From JBPOFM01 sp041391925 (GTDB lineage Bacteria > Bacteroidota > Bacteroidia > Flavobacteriales > Flavobacteriaceae), in assembly GCA_041391925.1 (NCBI GenBank), contig JAWKNA010000004.1:345016-409015 (forward strand): a stretch of DNA of 64,000 nucleotides, written 5' to 3'. Positions 8,831 to 18,176 of this stretch are shown piece after piece. Position 1 is the first letter of the stretch, and every line of letters starts with the position of its first letter. The notes under the pieces were generated by a model. It saw nothing but the letters and a program-made list of their open reading frames with translations, did no database searches and was not told the DNA's origin. The position numbers and the translations under genes are program-made.

Positions 8831-8858
8831 AAAAGAATCCTGAAAAGGGTTCTTTTTT
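8831..8858. terminator. bidirectional intrinsic terminator
   Basis: AAAAGAATCC pairs with GGGTTCTTTT (one G-T pair) around a short TGAAAA loop, with T and A tracts on the two sides. It lies between the convergent typA gene and the glycosyltransferase at 8872 and probably serves both. Confidence 0.75.
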
Positions 8859-8871
8859 ATTAATATTATTT

Positions 8872-10029
8872 CTAATCGTTATTTTTTAAACCAAGAATAC
8901 TAAAAAAAAGGCTGAAAAGAATCATCTGCACTCCCATTAAAATTGTAAACACTGCGGGGATTATCAACCTTAATGTACTGCTTGGTTGCAATGCACCAAA
9001 ATCAGAGGTTTTCCAAAGTGATAATCCTTTGTAACTCAAAATAAATCCGACAATGATTAAAACAGTTCCAATAATCAAACCTTTTTCCAGATTGATAAAT
9101 TTGAACAATTTTTTATAGCGTTTGCTTTTTGGCAACAATCCATTTTCGACCGCAAAAATTTTGGTCAAAGCATAAAAAACCAAAAATTGAAATCCAATCA
9201 AAACCAGACTTGATGAATACATTAAAGTATGAATATCAAAAATAACCCCATCAACAATTACAGGTTCAATGATTAACAAAGCGGAAGTAAACAAACCTAT
9301 AATCATCATTACAATGGCAGGATATAGAAACAACCAATTAGGACTATAAAGTGTCAAAAAGCGTAAGTGGCGCCAACCATCGCTCCAGGTTTTCAAATGG
9401 GGTTTTCGAGTCCTTCCATCTGGATATAAAATGGTGGGAACTTCGGTAATTTTCAAACCATTCAATTTTGATTTCACAATCATTTCCGAGGCAAATTCCA
9501 TCCCTGTAGTTTTTAAATCCATCCGATGATATGCTTCTTTAGAAAAACCTCTCAAACCACAATGGAAATCTCCAATCTTGATATTGAAAAATATGCGGCC
9601 CAAAAAGGATAGCACAGGATTGCCAAGATATTGGTGTAAAAAAGGCATCGCTCCAGATTTTATGCCACCTTTAAACCGGTTTCCCATCACAAGGTCATAG
9701 CCTTCCCTCAATTTAATTAAAAAAGGCATCAATGCTTCAAAATCATAACTGTCATCTGCATCTGCCATAATGATATATGTGCCTAAAGCTGTGTCAATTC
9801 CTCCTTTTAAAGCATTTCCATAACCTTTTTCTAAAACTTTGACAAGATGTGCTCCGTTCTGTTCTGTAATGTATTGTGAGCCATCCGTACTTCCATTGTC
9901 AGCAATAATAATTTCGCCTGAGACATCATTAGTCTTTAAAAAAAGTTGCGCTTTATGAATACAAATTGCCAACGTTTCCGATTCATTGAGACAAGGCATT
10001 ACAATGGAAAGTTCAATGGCGTTTTGCAT
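8872..10029 (-). CDS. polyprenol-phosphate glycosyltransferase, GT2 (DPM1-like) with membrane tail
   Basis: A 385-residue protein. Residues 1-230 form a GT-A domain with SIVMPCLNE, ADNGSTDG and the metal-binding DAD of MADADDSYDFE (about residues 92-94), like dolichol-phosphate mannose synthases and Actinobacillus-type GtrB proteins. The rest has four hydrophobic helices, so the enzyme is anchored in the inner membrane and probably charges undecaprenyl phosphate with a hexose. It overlaps the end of the upstream membrane glycosyltransferase-like gene by 17 bases, and the two likely act as donor-maker and donor-user. Confidence 0.9.
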   Translation of the reverse strand: MQNAIELSIVMPCLNESETLAICIHKAQLFLKTNDVSGEIIIADNGSTDGSQYITEQNGAHLVKVLEKGYGNALKGGIDTALGTYIIMADADDSYDFEALMPFLIKLREGYDLVMGNRFKGGIKSGAMPFLHQYLGNPVLSFLGRIFFNIKIGDFHCGLRGFSKEAYHRMDLKTTGMEFASEMIVKSKLNGLKITEVPTILYPDGRTRKPHLKTWSDGWRHLRFLTLYSPNWLFLYPAIVMMIIGLFTSALLIIEPVIVDGVIFDIHTLMYSSSLVLIGFQFLVFYALTKIFAVENGLLPKSKRYKKLFKFINLEKGLIIGTVLIIVGFILSYKGLSLWKTSDFGALQPSSTLRLIIPAVFTILMGVQMILFSLFFSILGLKNND

Positions 10030-11362
10030 TAGAGAAAAGTTTAAATAGAATAACTAACATTAATAAAATCAGAACATAATTATAGAAAAGATAACGTATA
10101 ATGGAGTGACTTGCCAAACTGACAATCATTGCGTTGGACAAGGTAAGGGCAGACATTACAAACAAAAGTGAATAGTTTTTATGATTCCCTAAAAACACTT
10201 TAAACGTGCTGATTAAAAATATCAATACTACAAAAAGCAACAGGAATATTGACTTAAAACCATGAACAATGTTGCTACAATATAGGTGCAGCCAAGATGC
10301 AAAATTATGTTTTATCAAGACAAAAAATACATTTTTGCAAAACAATTCCGATTGCCATAATGAATAAACCGAAGCTTTTTTTAAATCGGTGTTCGTATTC
10401 AGGTATTTTTTAAAAAAATAATCCCTGCTGATATCATGAACTGTTTGGTTGCAAATCTGGGGGACATGATTGTGAAAATGTTGATAATACTCCTCATAGC
10501 CTTTCCTTTTTTTACTCGAAAGTAGCAGGTTTTTTCTCGAAAGAGTTTGATGACATCTTCTGAACAACTCTCTGTATTCCTCATTTTCTATAAATTCAGC
10601 ATCACTTTCATTTGAGACATAGAATGCAGAGGCTGATATATTTACATAAGTGTAAGGAGTGGATTTGAATACGCCATCTTTAAGTTTATGATAACTTCTA
10701 TCTGTAAAAATCACAAACAATGGAAAGATGCAAATCAGTGCAAATCGTATGAAATGCCTTCTTTTAAAACTGCCAGAACGATGCTTAAAAAAATACACCA
10801 ATGCAAATATGGCTGATGTGATGAGAAATTGCCCTCTTGTCAGTACCAGAAGTAAATAGGAAATAAAAAACAGGAAAAATGTTCGTTTTTTTTCAGTGTT
10901 CAGAAATTCAAATCCAAACGAAAGAAAAAAAAGGTAAAAAGGATAGCTTAATCCTTCCGAACAGATATTATTGGCTACGAGCAGTGGAGGAAAAAATGGA
11001 GCTATCAACAATACCAACACTATAATTTTTATTAAATAATTTAGGGAAAGCATCCAAGCAATTCGATTATAGAAAAAATGGACAGCAAACAAACCCAAAA
11101 CAAGTTGAGCAGCAACTACAATTGGTGCATAAGTATTGGGAAAAATAAATTCAAAGGATTTTACAAAAAACACATAACCCGGGGTTCTTTCAGGCATTGC
11201 TTTTAAATAACCGTAGGAATCAGGAGAAAATATTGGTTTGCGACAAATAAAAAGGAAGAAAACAAATGTATGGATGGCGCATAAAATATAAGTTTCAAGT
11301 GTTTGTTTTCTTATTTTCAAGTTGCATGATTTAATAGATAAATATAGAATAATTAGTTGCAA
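10013..11362 (-). CDS. multi-spanning membrane protein, GT39/ArnT-like
   Basis: A 449-residue protein with about ten membrane helices. The first periplasmic loop has PDSYGYL followed by ERTPGYVFFV, the arrangement of acidic residue and R-x-PGY found in GT-C glycosyltransferases (ArnT/PMT-like) that use polyprenol-phosphate sugars. A large soluble segment lies around residues 230-330. It precedes, in the same direction and overlapping by 17 bases, a GT2 that makes polyprenyl-phosphate sugars, which supports the reading. The exact start is uncertain; alternatives lie a few codons downstream. Confidence 0.65.
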   Translation of the reverse strand: MQLIILYLSIKSCNLKIRKQTLETYILCAIHTFVFFLFICRKPIFSPDSYGYLKAMPERTPGYVFFVKSFEFIFPNTYAPIVVAAQLVLGLFAVHFFYNRIAWMLSLNYLIKIIVLVLLIAPFFPPLLVANNICSEGLSYPFYLFFLSFGFEFLNTEKKRTFFLFFISYLLLVLTRGQFLITSAIFALVYFFKHRSGSFKRRHFIRFALICIFPLFVIFTDRSYHKLKDGVFKSTPYTYVNISASAFYVSNESDAEFIENEEYRELFRRCHQTLSRKNLLLSSKKRKGYEEYYQHFHNHVPQICNQTVHDISRDYFFKKYLNTNTDLKKASVYSLWQSELFCKNVFFVLIKHNFASWLHLYCSNIVHGFKSIFLLLFVVLIFLISTFKVFLGNHKNYSLLFVMSALTLSNAMIVSLASHSIIRYLFYNYVLILLMLVILFKLFSNAKRH

Positions 11363-11438
11363 ATTCGGGATGAAGACTAAAAAATATTGTATTTTGGATG
11401 CCGATTAATCAACGTATTTTATTTAAACCAACCTGCTT

Positions 11439-12419
11439 TTGGATACTTTTTCAGTTGAAAAATACCAACCAAAATTTGCGACCATTTGGAACGATTTTGT
11501 AGCTACTTCCAAAAACGCTACCTTTTTGTTCCAAAGAGATTTTATGGAGTACCACCAAGACCGTTTCGAAGACTTTTCGTTGATGGTTTTTAAGGATGAT
11601 AAACTTATAGCACTTTTACCAGCAAATGAAGTGAATGATGAGTTACATTCACATCAAGGCTTGAGTTATGGAGGTTTCATCTTACAAAATGATATTGTTT
11701 TTGAAGATGTTTTGGCAAGTTTTAAAGTTATACTGGAATTTTTGGATGAAAAATCAATACAAACATTGCATATAAAGCTCCTTCCAAAAATTTACCATTG
11801 GTTGCCAAGCGACGAAATAGACTATCTCTTATTTCTTGTCAATGCACAAATATCGAGAAGGGATTTAAGCGAAACAATTGAGATAGCAAAAAAGACTAAA
11901 ATCGCATCATCCAATCGTGTCAGAGGTTTAAAAAAAGGTGTTAAAAACGGTTTAATTGTTAAAGAGAGGGAAAGCTTTGATGATTTCTGGAAAGAGATTT
12001 TAATTCCTAATTTACAACTTCAGCATCAAACAACGCCAGTACATTCTTTGGAAGATATCTCATTTTTAAAATCAAAATTCCCAAAACAAATCAGACAGTT
12101 CAACGTTTATAAAGACTCCCATATAGTAGCTGGAGTCACCATTTTTGAAACGGACACCGTCGCACATGCTCAATATATTTCTGCAAATCATGAAAGGCAA
12201 GAATTGGGAAGTCTTGATTTTGTTTTTGACCACTTAATCAATGAAGTTTTTAAGCATAAAACCTATTTCGATTTTGGAATTTCGAATGAAAACCAAGGAA
12301 GAAATGTCAATTTAGGGCTATTATCCTGGAAAGAATCTTTCGGCGCAAAACCTATCATACATGACTTTTATAGCATTGAGACCTCTAACTACCAACTTTT
12401 GAATGGCGTATTGAAATGA
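11439..12419 (+). CDS. FemAB/GNAT-like acyltransferase of the polysaccharide locus
   Basis: A 326-residue protein starting with TTG at 11439; a stop lies only five codons upstream in the same frame and no ATG is suitably placed. SKNATFLFQRDFMEYH, LSYGGFIL and the C-terminal HAQYISAN...LGSLDFVFDHLI resemble the FemAB-type GNAT proteins that transfer acyl groups in surface-sugar loci. The gene overlaps the aminotransferase gene by ATGA (12416-12419). I infer it acylates the amino sugar made by FdtA/FdtB, replacing the usual hexapeptide FdtC/QdtC acetyltransferase, which is absent here. Confidence 0.7.
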   Translation: MDTFSVEKYQPKFATIWNDFVATSKNATFLFQRDFMEYHQDRFEDFSLMVFKDDKLIALLPANEVNDELHSHQGLSYGGFILQNDIVFEDVLASFKVILEFLDEKSIQTLHIKLLPKIYHWLPSDEIDYLLFLVNAQISRRDLSETIEIAKKTKIASSNRVRGLKKGVKNGLIVKERESFDDFWKEILIPNLQLQHQTTPVHSLEDISFLKSKFPKQIRQFNVYKDSHIVAGVTIFETDTVAHAQYISANHERQELGSLDFVFDHLINEVFKHKTYFDFGISNENQGRNVNLGLLSWKESFGAKPIIHDFYSIETSNYQLLNGVLK

Positions 12420-13516
12420 TCAAATTTTTGGATTTACATAAAGTCAATGTAAGATTTGAACCTGAGTTTCAAGACAAGTTTCAGTATTTTCTAAATTCTG
12501 GACATTATATTCTAGGCAAAGAACTGAAGACTTTTGAAACAAATTTTTCCAAGTATTGTGGCACTCAACATTGCATTGGAGTCGCCAACGGATTGGATGC
12601 GCTTATCCTTATTTTTAAGGCTTATATTGAGCAGAGAAGAATTCAGATAGGAGACGAGGTAATTGTTCCTGCCAACACCTACATCGCAAGTATGTTGTCC
12701 ATTCTTCATGCAGGTTTAAAACCTGTGTTGGTAGAACCCGATGAGCACACTTTCAATATGTGGCCTAAAGAAATCGAAAAGCACATCACACCAAAAACCA
12801 AAGCAATTTTGGCGGTTCACCTGTATGGTCAATTGGCAGACATGGAGGCTATTAATAAAATTGCCAAAGACAAAAATCTTTTGGTCATTGAGGATGCAGC
12901 TCAGGCCCATGGAGCACTTTCATCAAATGGCAAAAAAGCCGGAAATTTGAGTGATGCTGCAGCTTTCAGTTTTTATCCTAGTAAGAACTTAGGTTGCTTG
13001 GGAGATGGCGGTGCCGTGACTACAAATGATACGGAGTTGGCAGATATCATAAGAAAACTGCGGAACTATGGAAGCTCAAAAAAGTATGTCAATGACAGGA
13101 TTGGTTTTAACAGTCGTTTGGATGAATTGCAAGCAGCTTTTTTGAATATTAAATTGCAGATGTTGGATGCAGATAACCAAATACGTCAAAATATTGCCAA
13201 ACGTTACTGTTCTGAGATTGATAATAAAAAAATTGCACTTCCATTTTATAACGGCTCCAAAAACCATGTGTTTCATGCCTTTGTGGTAAGGGTCAAGGAT
13301 AGAGCAGCATTTACCAAGTATTTAGATACCAATGCTATTGGTTGGTTGATCCATTATCCGATTCCTCCGCATCAGCAGAGGGCATTGTCCGATTACAACC
13401 ACTTATCATTTCCTAGTACCGAAGCGATTCATCAATCGGTTGTAAGTATACCAATGAGCCCTGTGATGACTAATGAAGAGGTGACAACTGTAATCAATGT
13501 TTTAAACCGATATTAA
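12416..13516 (+). CDS. fdtB: dTDP-3-oxo-sugar aminotransferase, DegT/DnrJ/EryC1 family
   Basis: A 366-residue PLP enzyme. VIVPANTYIAS (about 82-92), VIEDAAQAHGA (Asp160 pairs with the pyridine nitrogen), and SFYPSKNLGCLGDGG with Lys190 as Schiff-base lysine. Sequence style is that of FdtB/QdtB/DesV-type enzymes that aminate C3 of dTDP-3-oxo-6-deoxyhexoses. The matching 3,4-ketoisomerase gene is at 18177-18587. Product would be dTDP-Fuc3N or dTDP-Qui3N; the choice depends on the isomerase stereochemistry, which I cannot tell. No rmlA/rmlB is in the window. Confidence 0.85.
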   Translation: MIKFLDLHKVNVRFEPEFQDKFQYFLNSGHYILGKELKTFETNFSKYCGTQHCIGVANGLDALILIFKAYIEQRRIQIGDEVIVPANTYIASMLSILHAGLKPVLVEPDEHTFNMWPKEIEKHITPKTKAILAVHLYGQLADMEAINKIAKDKNLLVIEDAAQAHGALSSNGKKAGNLSDAAAFSFYPSKNLGCLGDGGAVTTNDTELADIIRKLRNYGSSKKYVNDRIGFNSRLDELQAAFLNIKLQMLDADNQIRQNIAKRYCSEIDNKKIALPFYNGSKNHVFHAFVVRVKDRAAFTKYLDTNAIGWLIHYPIPPHQQRALSDYNHLSFPSTEAIHQSVVSIPMSPVMTNEEVTTVINVLNRY

Positions 13517-14824
13517 TTGGGAAAATTTCAAAAATACATCAATAATAATGTCCTGTTCAAAGTAGCACATCTGAACACCGCTACTGTATTGACGCGTATT
13601 ATTGCTGGTATTTTGACGTCCAAGGCCATTGCCGTGTTGATAGGTGTTGAAGGAATGGCTCTCATAGGAAACTTACGGAATTTTTTGAGCGCAGTGCATG
13701 CATCAGCGATTTTAGGATTTTATAATGGGTTGGTCAAATACATTTCGGAGGTTAAAGAGAATGCGATTGAATTGAGCAAGACCATCTCCACAGCATTTTA
13801 TCTTGGTTTTGTATCGACCATCCTGGTGGCTTTTGTGAGTTATTATAATGCCGATTTTATCAATGATTTTTTATTTTCAAAGAATTATAACTATGCTTAT
13901 GTGATACGGGTTTTGGCCGTGGCCCTTCCGTTTTATTCCTTGAACATGTTCTGTTTTGCCATTATGAATGGCTTTTCAAAATACCGCATGTTGTTGGTCA
14001 TTAATATTATTGGACAACTATTGGGTTTGGGCATTACCTTATTGTTGATTTATCAAAGCAATATTGATGGTGCCTTAGTCTCTGCAGTCATTACCCCTTC
14101 GTTGTTGGTGTTGATGACTTTAGTGGCAATTATGAACCAAAGAAGTTTGACATCCTCCATTAAAATATCCAATGTCCATCTGAATGTGCTCAAAAAATTT
14201 GGTCCATTCGCCATCATGGCTTTGGTCTCTGCCATTGCAGTACCGTTGGTCTCCATAGTCATAAGGAATTATATCATTGATTTTGTTGGTATTAAAGAAG
14301 CAGGCTATTGGGAAGCCATGAACCGCATTTCCGATTATTATTTGATGTTCATGATGTCTCTGATGAGTTTGTATTTTCTACCAAGATTTAGCGAAATAGA
14401 AACTAAAACAGAGTTTAGAAAAGAAGTTTTTAATTTTTACAAGTCTGTTATACCATATTTTGCTGGAGCCTTGCTGGTTATTTATCTTTTAAGATCATTG
14501 ATAGTACCTTTGATTTTTTCCGATGACTTCCAACCGACCGAAGACTTATTTGCTTGGCAATTGTTGGGCGATTTCGTGAAGGTCATATCCGGAGTGATTG
14601 TCTATCAATTTTTGGCAAAACGTATGTTCTGGCATTTTATCATCATCGAAATTTTCTTGGTGTGTATGCTGTATCTCACCAGTGTATATCTCATTGATTC
14701 GTATGGTGCCAAAGGTGCTGTAATAGGTCATTTTGTGAGCTATGTGCTGTTCTATGGTGTGGTACTGTTGTTGTTTGGCAGCTCGTTATTTGGTGTGCTT
14801 CCGGATGAGAAAGAAGAAGGATAG
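13517..14824 (+). CDS. Wzx-like polysaccharide flippase, copy 1
   Basis: A 435-residue membrane protein with about twelve helices, of the MOP/MATE superfamily O-antigen translocase group (WzxE-like: LTSKAIAVLIGVEGMALIGNLRNFL near the N-terminus). It would flip undecaprenyl-diphosphate-linked repeat units to the periplasm. It starts with TTG at 13517, immediately after the TAA of the aminotransferase gene. The next gene is a close paralogue, and the pair aligns along the full length, including YWEAMNRIS and YQFLAKRMFW. Confidence 0.9.
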   Translation: MGKFQKYINNNVLFKVAHLNTATVLTRIIAGILTSKAIAVLIGVEGMALIGNLRNFLSAVHASAILGFYNGLVKYISEVKENAIELSKTISTAFYLGFVSTILVAFVSYYNADFINDFLFSKNYNYAYVIRVLAVALPFYSLNMFCFAIMNGFSKYRMLLVINIIGQLLGLGITLLLIYQSNIDGALVSAVITPSLLVLMTLVAIMNQRSLTSSIKISNVHLNVLKKFGPFAIMALVSAIAVPLVSIVIRNYIIDFVGIKEAGYWEAMNRISDYYLMFMMSLMSLYFLPRFSEIETKTEFRKEVFNFYKSVIPYFAGALLVIYLLRSLIVPLIFSDDFQPTEDLFAWQLLGDFVKVISGVIVYQFLAKRMFWHFIIIEIFLVCMLYLTSVYLIDSYGAKGAVIGHFVSYVLFYGVVLLLFGSSLFGVLPDEKEEG

Positions 14825-14861
14825 ATGTATGCATTACTTTTGATTTATAAATGGTTCCTGT

Positions 14862-16172
14862 TTGAAAAATTTTATTGATAATATCAGAAATAATATCTTG
14901 ATCAAAATTGCCTCTATCAATTCAGTGGCTATTTTGGTTCGTATCGTTTCTGGTTTTTTGACTTCTAAAGCGATTGCAATTTTTGTAGGTGCCGAAGGTA
15001 TGGCGCTTATTGGAAATTTAAGGGATTTTTTAAGTTCGGCACAATCATTTTCTACGCTTGGTTTTTCAAATGGAATTGTGAAATATGTTTCCGAATTCAA
15101 AAACAAAACCATTGAACTCTCAAAAATAATTTCCACTTCGGTTTATCTTGGGTTATTTGCTGCGTTCTTAGTGTCGATGTATTGTTATCTCGACGCAAAA
15201 CATCTGAATGAACTTCTTTTTACACCAAATAAGGATTATACATACATCATCAAGATTTTGGCAATTGCGCTTCCTTTGTATGCCTTAAATTCGATACTGA
15301 TGTCTATTCTCAATGGTCTGTCACAGTTCAAAAAGTTGCTCTACATCAATATTTTTGCACAGGTATTGGGAGTATTGATAACATTGTATTTGATTTGGCA
15401 ACATCATCTCAAAGGCGCCTTGATAGCTGTTGCGACCGTGGAATCGATTATCATTTTGGTAACTGTCATTGGTGCTTACAACCAAAAGCACATCCTAAAA
15501 TTCTTAAATTGGAATAACCTAAATTTTGATAGCATTAAAAAGTTGGGAGCTTATTCCATTATGGCACTGTTTACTGCGCTTACGTTGCCTTTGGTCAGAG
15601 TTGCCATACGTAATTACATCATAAAAACTCAAAGTTTGCATGATGCTGGACTTTGGGAAGCCATGAATCGTATTTCAGGGTATTACCTTATGTTTGTAAG
15701 CACCTTATTGACACTCTATTTACTGCCACGTTTTGCAGAAATTGAAACAAAAAGAGAATTCAGAAAAGAAGTCTTTGGTTTTTATAAAACCATCATTCCC
15801 ATTTTTGGTGTGGGATTGATTGCTATCTATTTTTTGAGGACTTTTATCATCAAACTTGTATTTACCTCTGAATTTACTGACGTTGAGAGTCTGTTCTTTT
15901 GGCAGCTATTGGGAGATTTTATCAAGGTCCTTTCTATTGTCATTGCCTATCAATTCTTGGCAAAACGGATGTTTTGGTATTATATCATTACTGAAGCCAT
16001 GTCTATCTTGGTATTATATTTTTCAAGTATTTATTTTATAGATTTGTATGGTGCTAAAGGGGCTACCATTGGACATTTTGTAGATTATGCTTTCTATCTC
16101 ATGTTGATGCTGTTGATTTTCTGGAAATCACTGTTCGGAACATTGGATCATGATGAATCCGTTACAAATTAG
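14862..16172 (+). CDS. Wzx-like polysaccharide flippase, copy 2
   Basis: A 436-residue paralogue of the preceding gene, starting with TTG at 14862 (the nearby ATG at 14851 is in another frame and stops at once). Shared segments include EGMALIGNLR, GLWEAMNRIS against GYWEAMNRIS, and FLAKRMFWYYII. Tandem duplication is the simplest origin. Two flippases could serve two glycans, or one may be decaying, but both frames are intact. Its end overlaps the convergent glycosyltransferase gene by 11 bases. Confidence 0.9.
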   Translation: MKNFIDNIRNNILIKIASINSVAILVRIVSGFLTSKAIAIFVGAEGMALIGNLRDFLSSAQSFSTLGFSNGIVKYVSEFKNKTIELSKIISTSVYLGLFAAFLVSMYCYLDAKHLNELLFTPNKDYTYIIKILAIALPLYALNSILMSILNGLSQFKKLLYINIFAQVLGVLITLYLIWQHHLKGALIAVATVESIIILVTVIGAYNQKHILKFLNWNNLNFDSIKKLGAYSIMALFTALTLPLVRVAIRNYIIKTQSLHDAGLWEAMNRISGYYLMFVSTLLTLYLLPRFAEIETKREFRKEVFGFYKTIIPIFGVGLIAIYFLRTFIIKLVFTSEFTDVESLFFWQLLGDFIKVLSIVIAYQFLAKRMFWYYIITEAMSILVLYFSSIYFIDLYGAKGATIGHFVDYAFYLMLMLLIFWKSLFGTLDHDESVTN

Positions 16173-17307
16173 ATGACCAAACCTTAAGATACCTCTCCGC
16201 AATCCTTACATAATGATGCTCGCGCTCAATAAACGCTCTGGCATTTCTTGAAATCTCCAGTATTTTTTTTGGGTTCAGAATCAACCATTCAAGTTTGTCA
16301 GCAATTTTTTCAGCATTGGGTAAGGCGTTAATGGCCACCGTATCTTCTTTTAATTTATAATACTCCAACCATTCCTGTTCGGCACCTGTAAACACCACTT
16401 TCCCTTTGGCCATGGCCTCCAAGGCATTGTAACCTTGGTCATAGGCATAGACTTGGTCCAAAAGAATATGGCAAGCATCGTAGGTTTTTATATAATCCGC
16501 ATAAGGCAGGCTTTCAGTTCTGATGATATCAACTTTATCATTAAATTTTTCTTGGATGATGTCTAGCGCTTCATCAAAAATACCATTGCCTTTCTTGATA
16601 TAGTTATGCGTATTCACACCATGAAAAATGATGATTTTATCTTCAATTTTCAAATCCAAATGGCTTAATTTTTCTACATTGATTGGATTTGGAATCATCC
16701 CAAGATAGTTAGAATGACCACGCATAGGAAGATGGTAATCCATATCGGAAGCAATAACACCTCTGTTTAATTTATTAATGGCGTCATGCAGTTTTTTGTA
16801 GGGTTTAGTGATATATTTTAAGGAATATTTGAATTGTTTCTTTAGTGTTTTGTCTTGCAGATAGGGTGTTAAAATTGAATACTTATCACTATTGCCCAAG
16901 AAGTAGTTGATGGTCAAATAATCATCACCACAGCATAATAAAAATAAATCTTTGTTTTGATTTTTAAGCTTTGTCAGTAATCCAATCTGAAGTTTTGGAT
17001 GGATACCAAGAGCGTCTTCATTGATGAGTTGCACCACATCGTAACCTTTTAACTTTGATAAAATTTTTCGGAAGCGATAGGCAATTTCTAAATCAGCAAT
17101 GTCTTTATTTGTCAGTTTTAAAATGACTTTTCGTACCCATAAGGGAATTGAAGCATTGAAGAATTGAATGCCAATGTTCAAATCAACGGGATATTTTTTG
17201 AATTGGTCACCGCTGCCAACCAAAAGAACCTCATGACCAAGGTCAACCAATCCTTCTTTTAAGGAATTGTGCAACCGACTAAACTCACCAACAAGGAGTA
17301 TTTTCAT
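16162..17307 (-). CDS. glycosyltransferase, GT4-like (GT-B fold)
   Basis: A 381-residue protein. It opens with MKILLVGEFSRLHNSLKEGL, the first Rossmann strand and glycine-poor loop of GT-B enzymes, has a middle MIPNPINVEKL region where GT4 proteins bind the donor, and near residue 295 the pattern YDQGYNALEAMAKGKVVFTG with Glu for the E-x7-E motif of the family. Donor and acceptor unknown. It is the only leftward gene between rightward ones here and has its own promoter region before 17307. Confidence 0.85.
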   Translation of the reverse strand: MKILLVGEFSRLHNSLKEGLVDLGHEVLLVGSGDQFKKYPVDLNIGIQFFNASIPLWVRKVILKLTNKDIADLEIAYRFRKILSKLKGYDVVQLINEDALGIHPKLQIGLLTKLKNQNKDLFLLCCGDDYLTINYFLGNSDKYSILTPYLQDKTLKKQFKYSLKYITKPYKKLHDAINKLNRGVIASDMDYHLPMRGHSNYLGMIPNPINVEKLSHLDLKIEDKIIIFHGVNTHNYIKKGNGIFDEALDIIQEKFNDKVDIIRTESLPYADYIKTYDACHILLDQVYAYDQGYNALEAMAKGKVVFTGAEQEWLEYYKLKEDTVAINALPNAEKIADKLEWLILNPKKILEISRNARAFIEREHHYVRIAERYLKVWSSNL

Positions 17308-17347
17308 CCTTAATTTAATACTTTTGTTTTCAAAGATAATTGTTTAA

Positions 17348-18175
17348 ATGTACAAAACAGAAACGTCACCAATTCAGTTGGAAATATTGGTTTCAACGCT
17401 CAATAGAAATTCTTTGGATTTTTTGGAGGTGATGTTTCAGAACAATACGATTTCTGATTACCAAATCCTCGTTATCAATCAAACATCTGAAGATTGCACA
17501 CTGCATTCCAACGATTCAAATATCAGGATTATCAATTCATATGAAAAGGGACTGAGCAAGAGCAGAAATCTAGCCATTGAGAACGCCATTGGACATATTT
17601 GCTTGCTTGCTGATGATGATATCGTATATATAAAAGGTTTCGAAAAACCAATTCTTGAAAGTTATTCAAAGCTTGATAATGCTGATGTCATCACTTTCCA
17701 GACGTTGACAACCGAAAGCAGGCCTTACAGCAATTACCCTAAGCAAACTTTAAAATTGAAAGGGTTTAGTAAGATGGTGCTGTCAATTGAGATAACGTTT
17801 AAAAGGGAATCCATAGTTAAGAGTTCAATTCGCTTTAATGAACATTTTGGTCTTGGTGCAACCTTTCAGGATAGTGAAAATTATATTTTTTTGACTGACT
17901 TAATGAAATTAAAAAAAATCAATCTTTTTTTTGCGCCAGAATTCATTGTTATACACAAGCCTTTCAGTTCAAGTGGCGACATTGTTTCTGATAGGTTTAT
18001 GTTTGCGAGAAGTGCATTATATTATAAATTGTATGGAAACGCTGTTTATATCTATGTATTGAAACTTATTTTTTATCTTTTAAGAAAGAAATTGATAAAA
18101 TTTGATGAAATTGGACCTAAATTTAGAGTGGCACATTCTGCCATTAAAACATATAAACAGCTAAACATTCAATAG
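17348..18175 (+). CDS. glycosyltransferase family 2 protein
   Basis: A 275-residue GT-A protein. EILVSTLNR begins the nucleotide-binding strand, EKGLSKSRNLAIENA is the conserved helix before the metal site, and LLADDDIVY holds the DxD motif (about residues 93-95). A basic hydrophobic stretch near residues 235-250 (YVLKLIFYLLRKKL) could rest on the membrane. It lies 1 base before the FdtA gene and is probably cotranscribed with it. Confidence 0.88.
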   Translation: MYKTETSPIQLEILVSTLNRNSLDFLEVMFQNNTISDYQILVINQTSEDCTLHSNDSNIRIINSYEKGLSKSRNLAIENAIGHICLLADDDIVYIKGFEKPILESYSKLDNADVITFQTLTTESRPYSNYPKQTLKLKGFSKMVLSIEITFKRESIVKSSIRFNEHFGLGATFQDSENYIFLTDLMKLKKINLFFAPEFIVIHKPFSSSGDIVSDRFMFARSALYYKLYGNAVYIYVLKLIFYLLRKKLIKFDEIGPKFRVAHSAIKTYKQLNIQ

Positions 18176-18176
18176 A

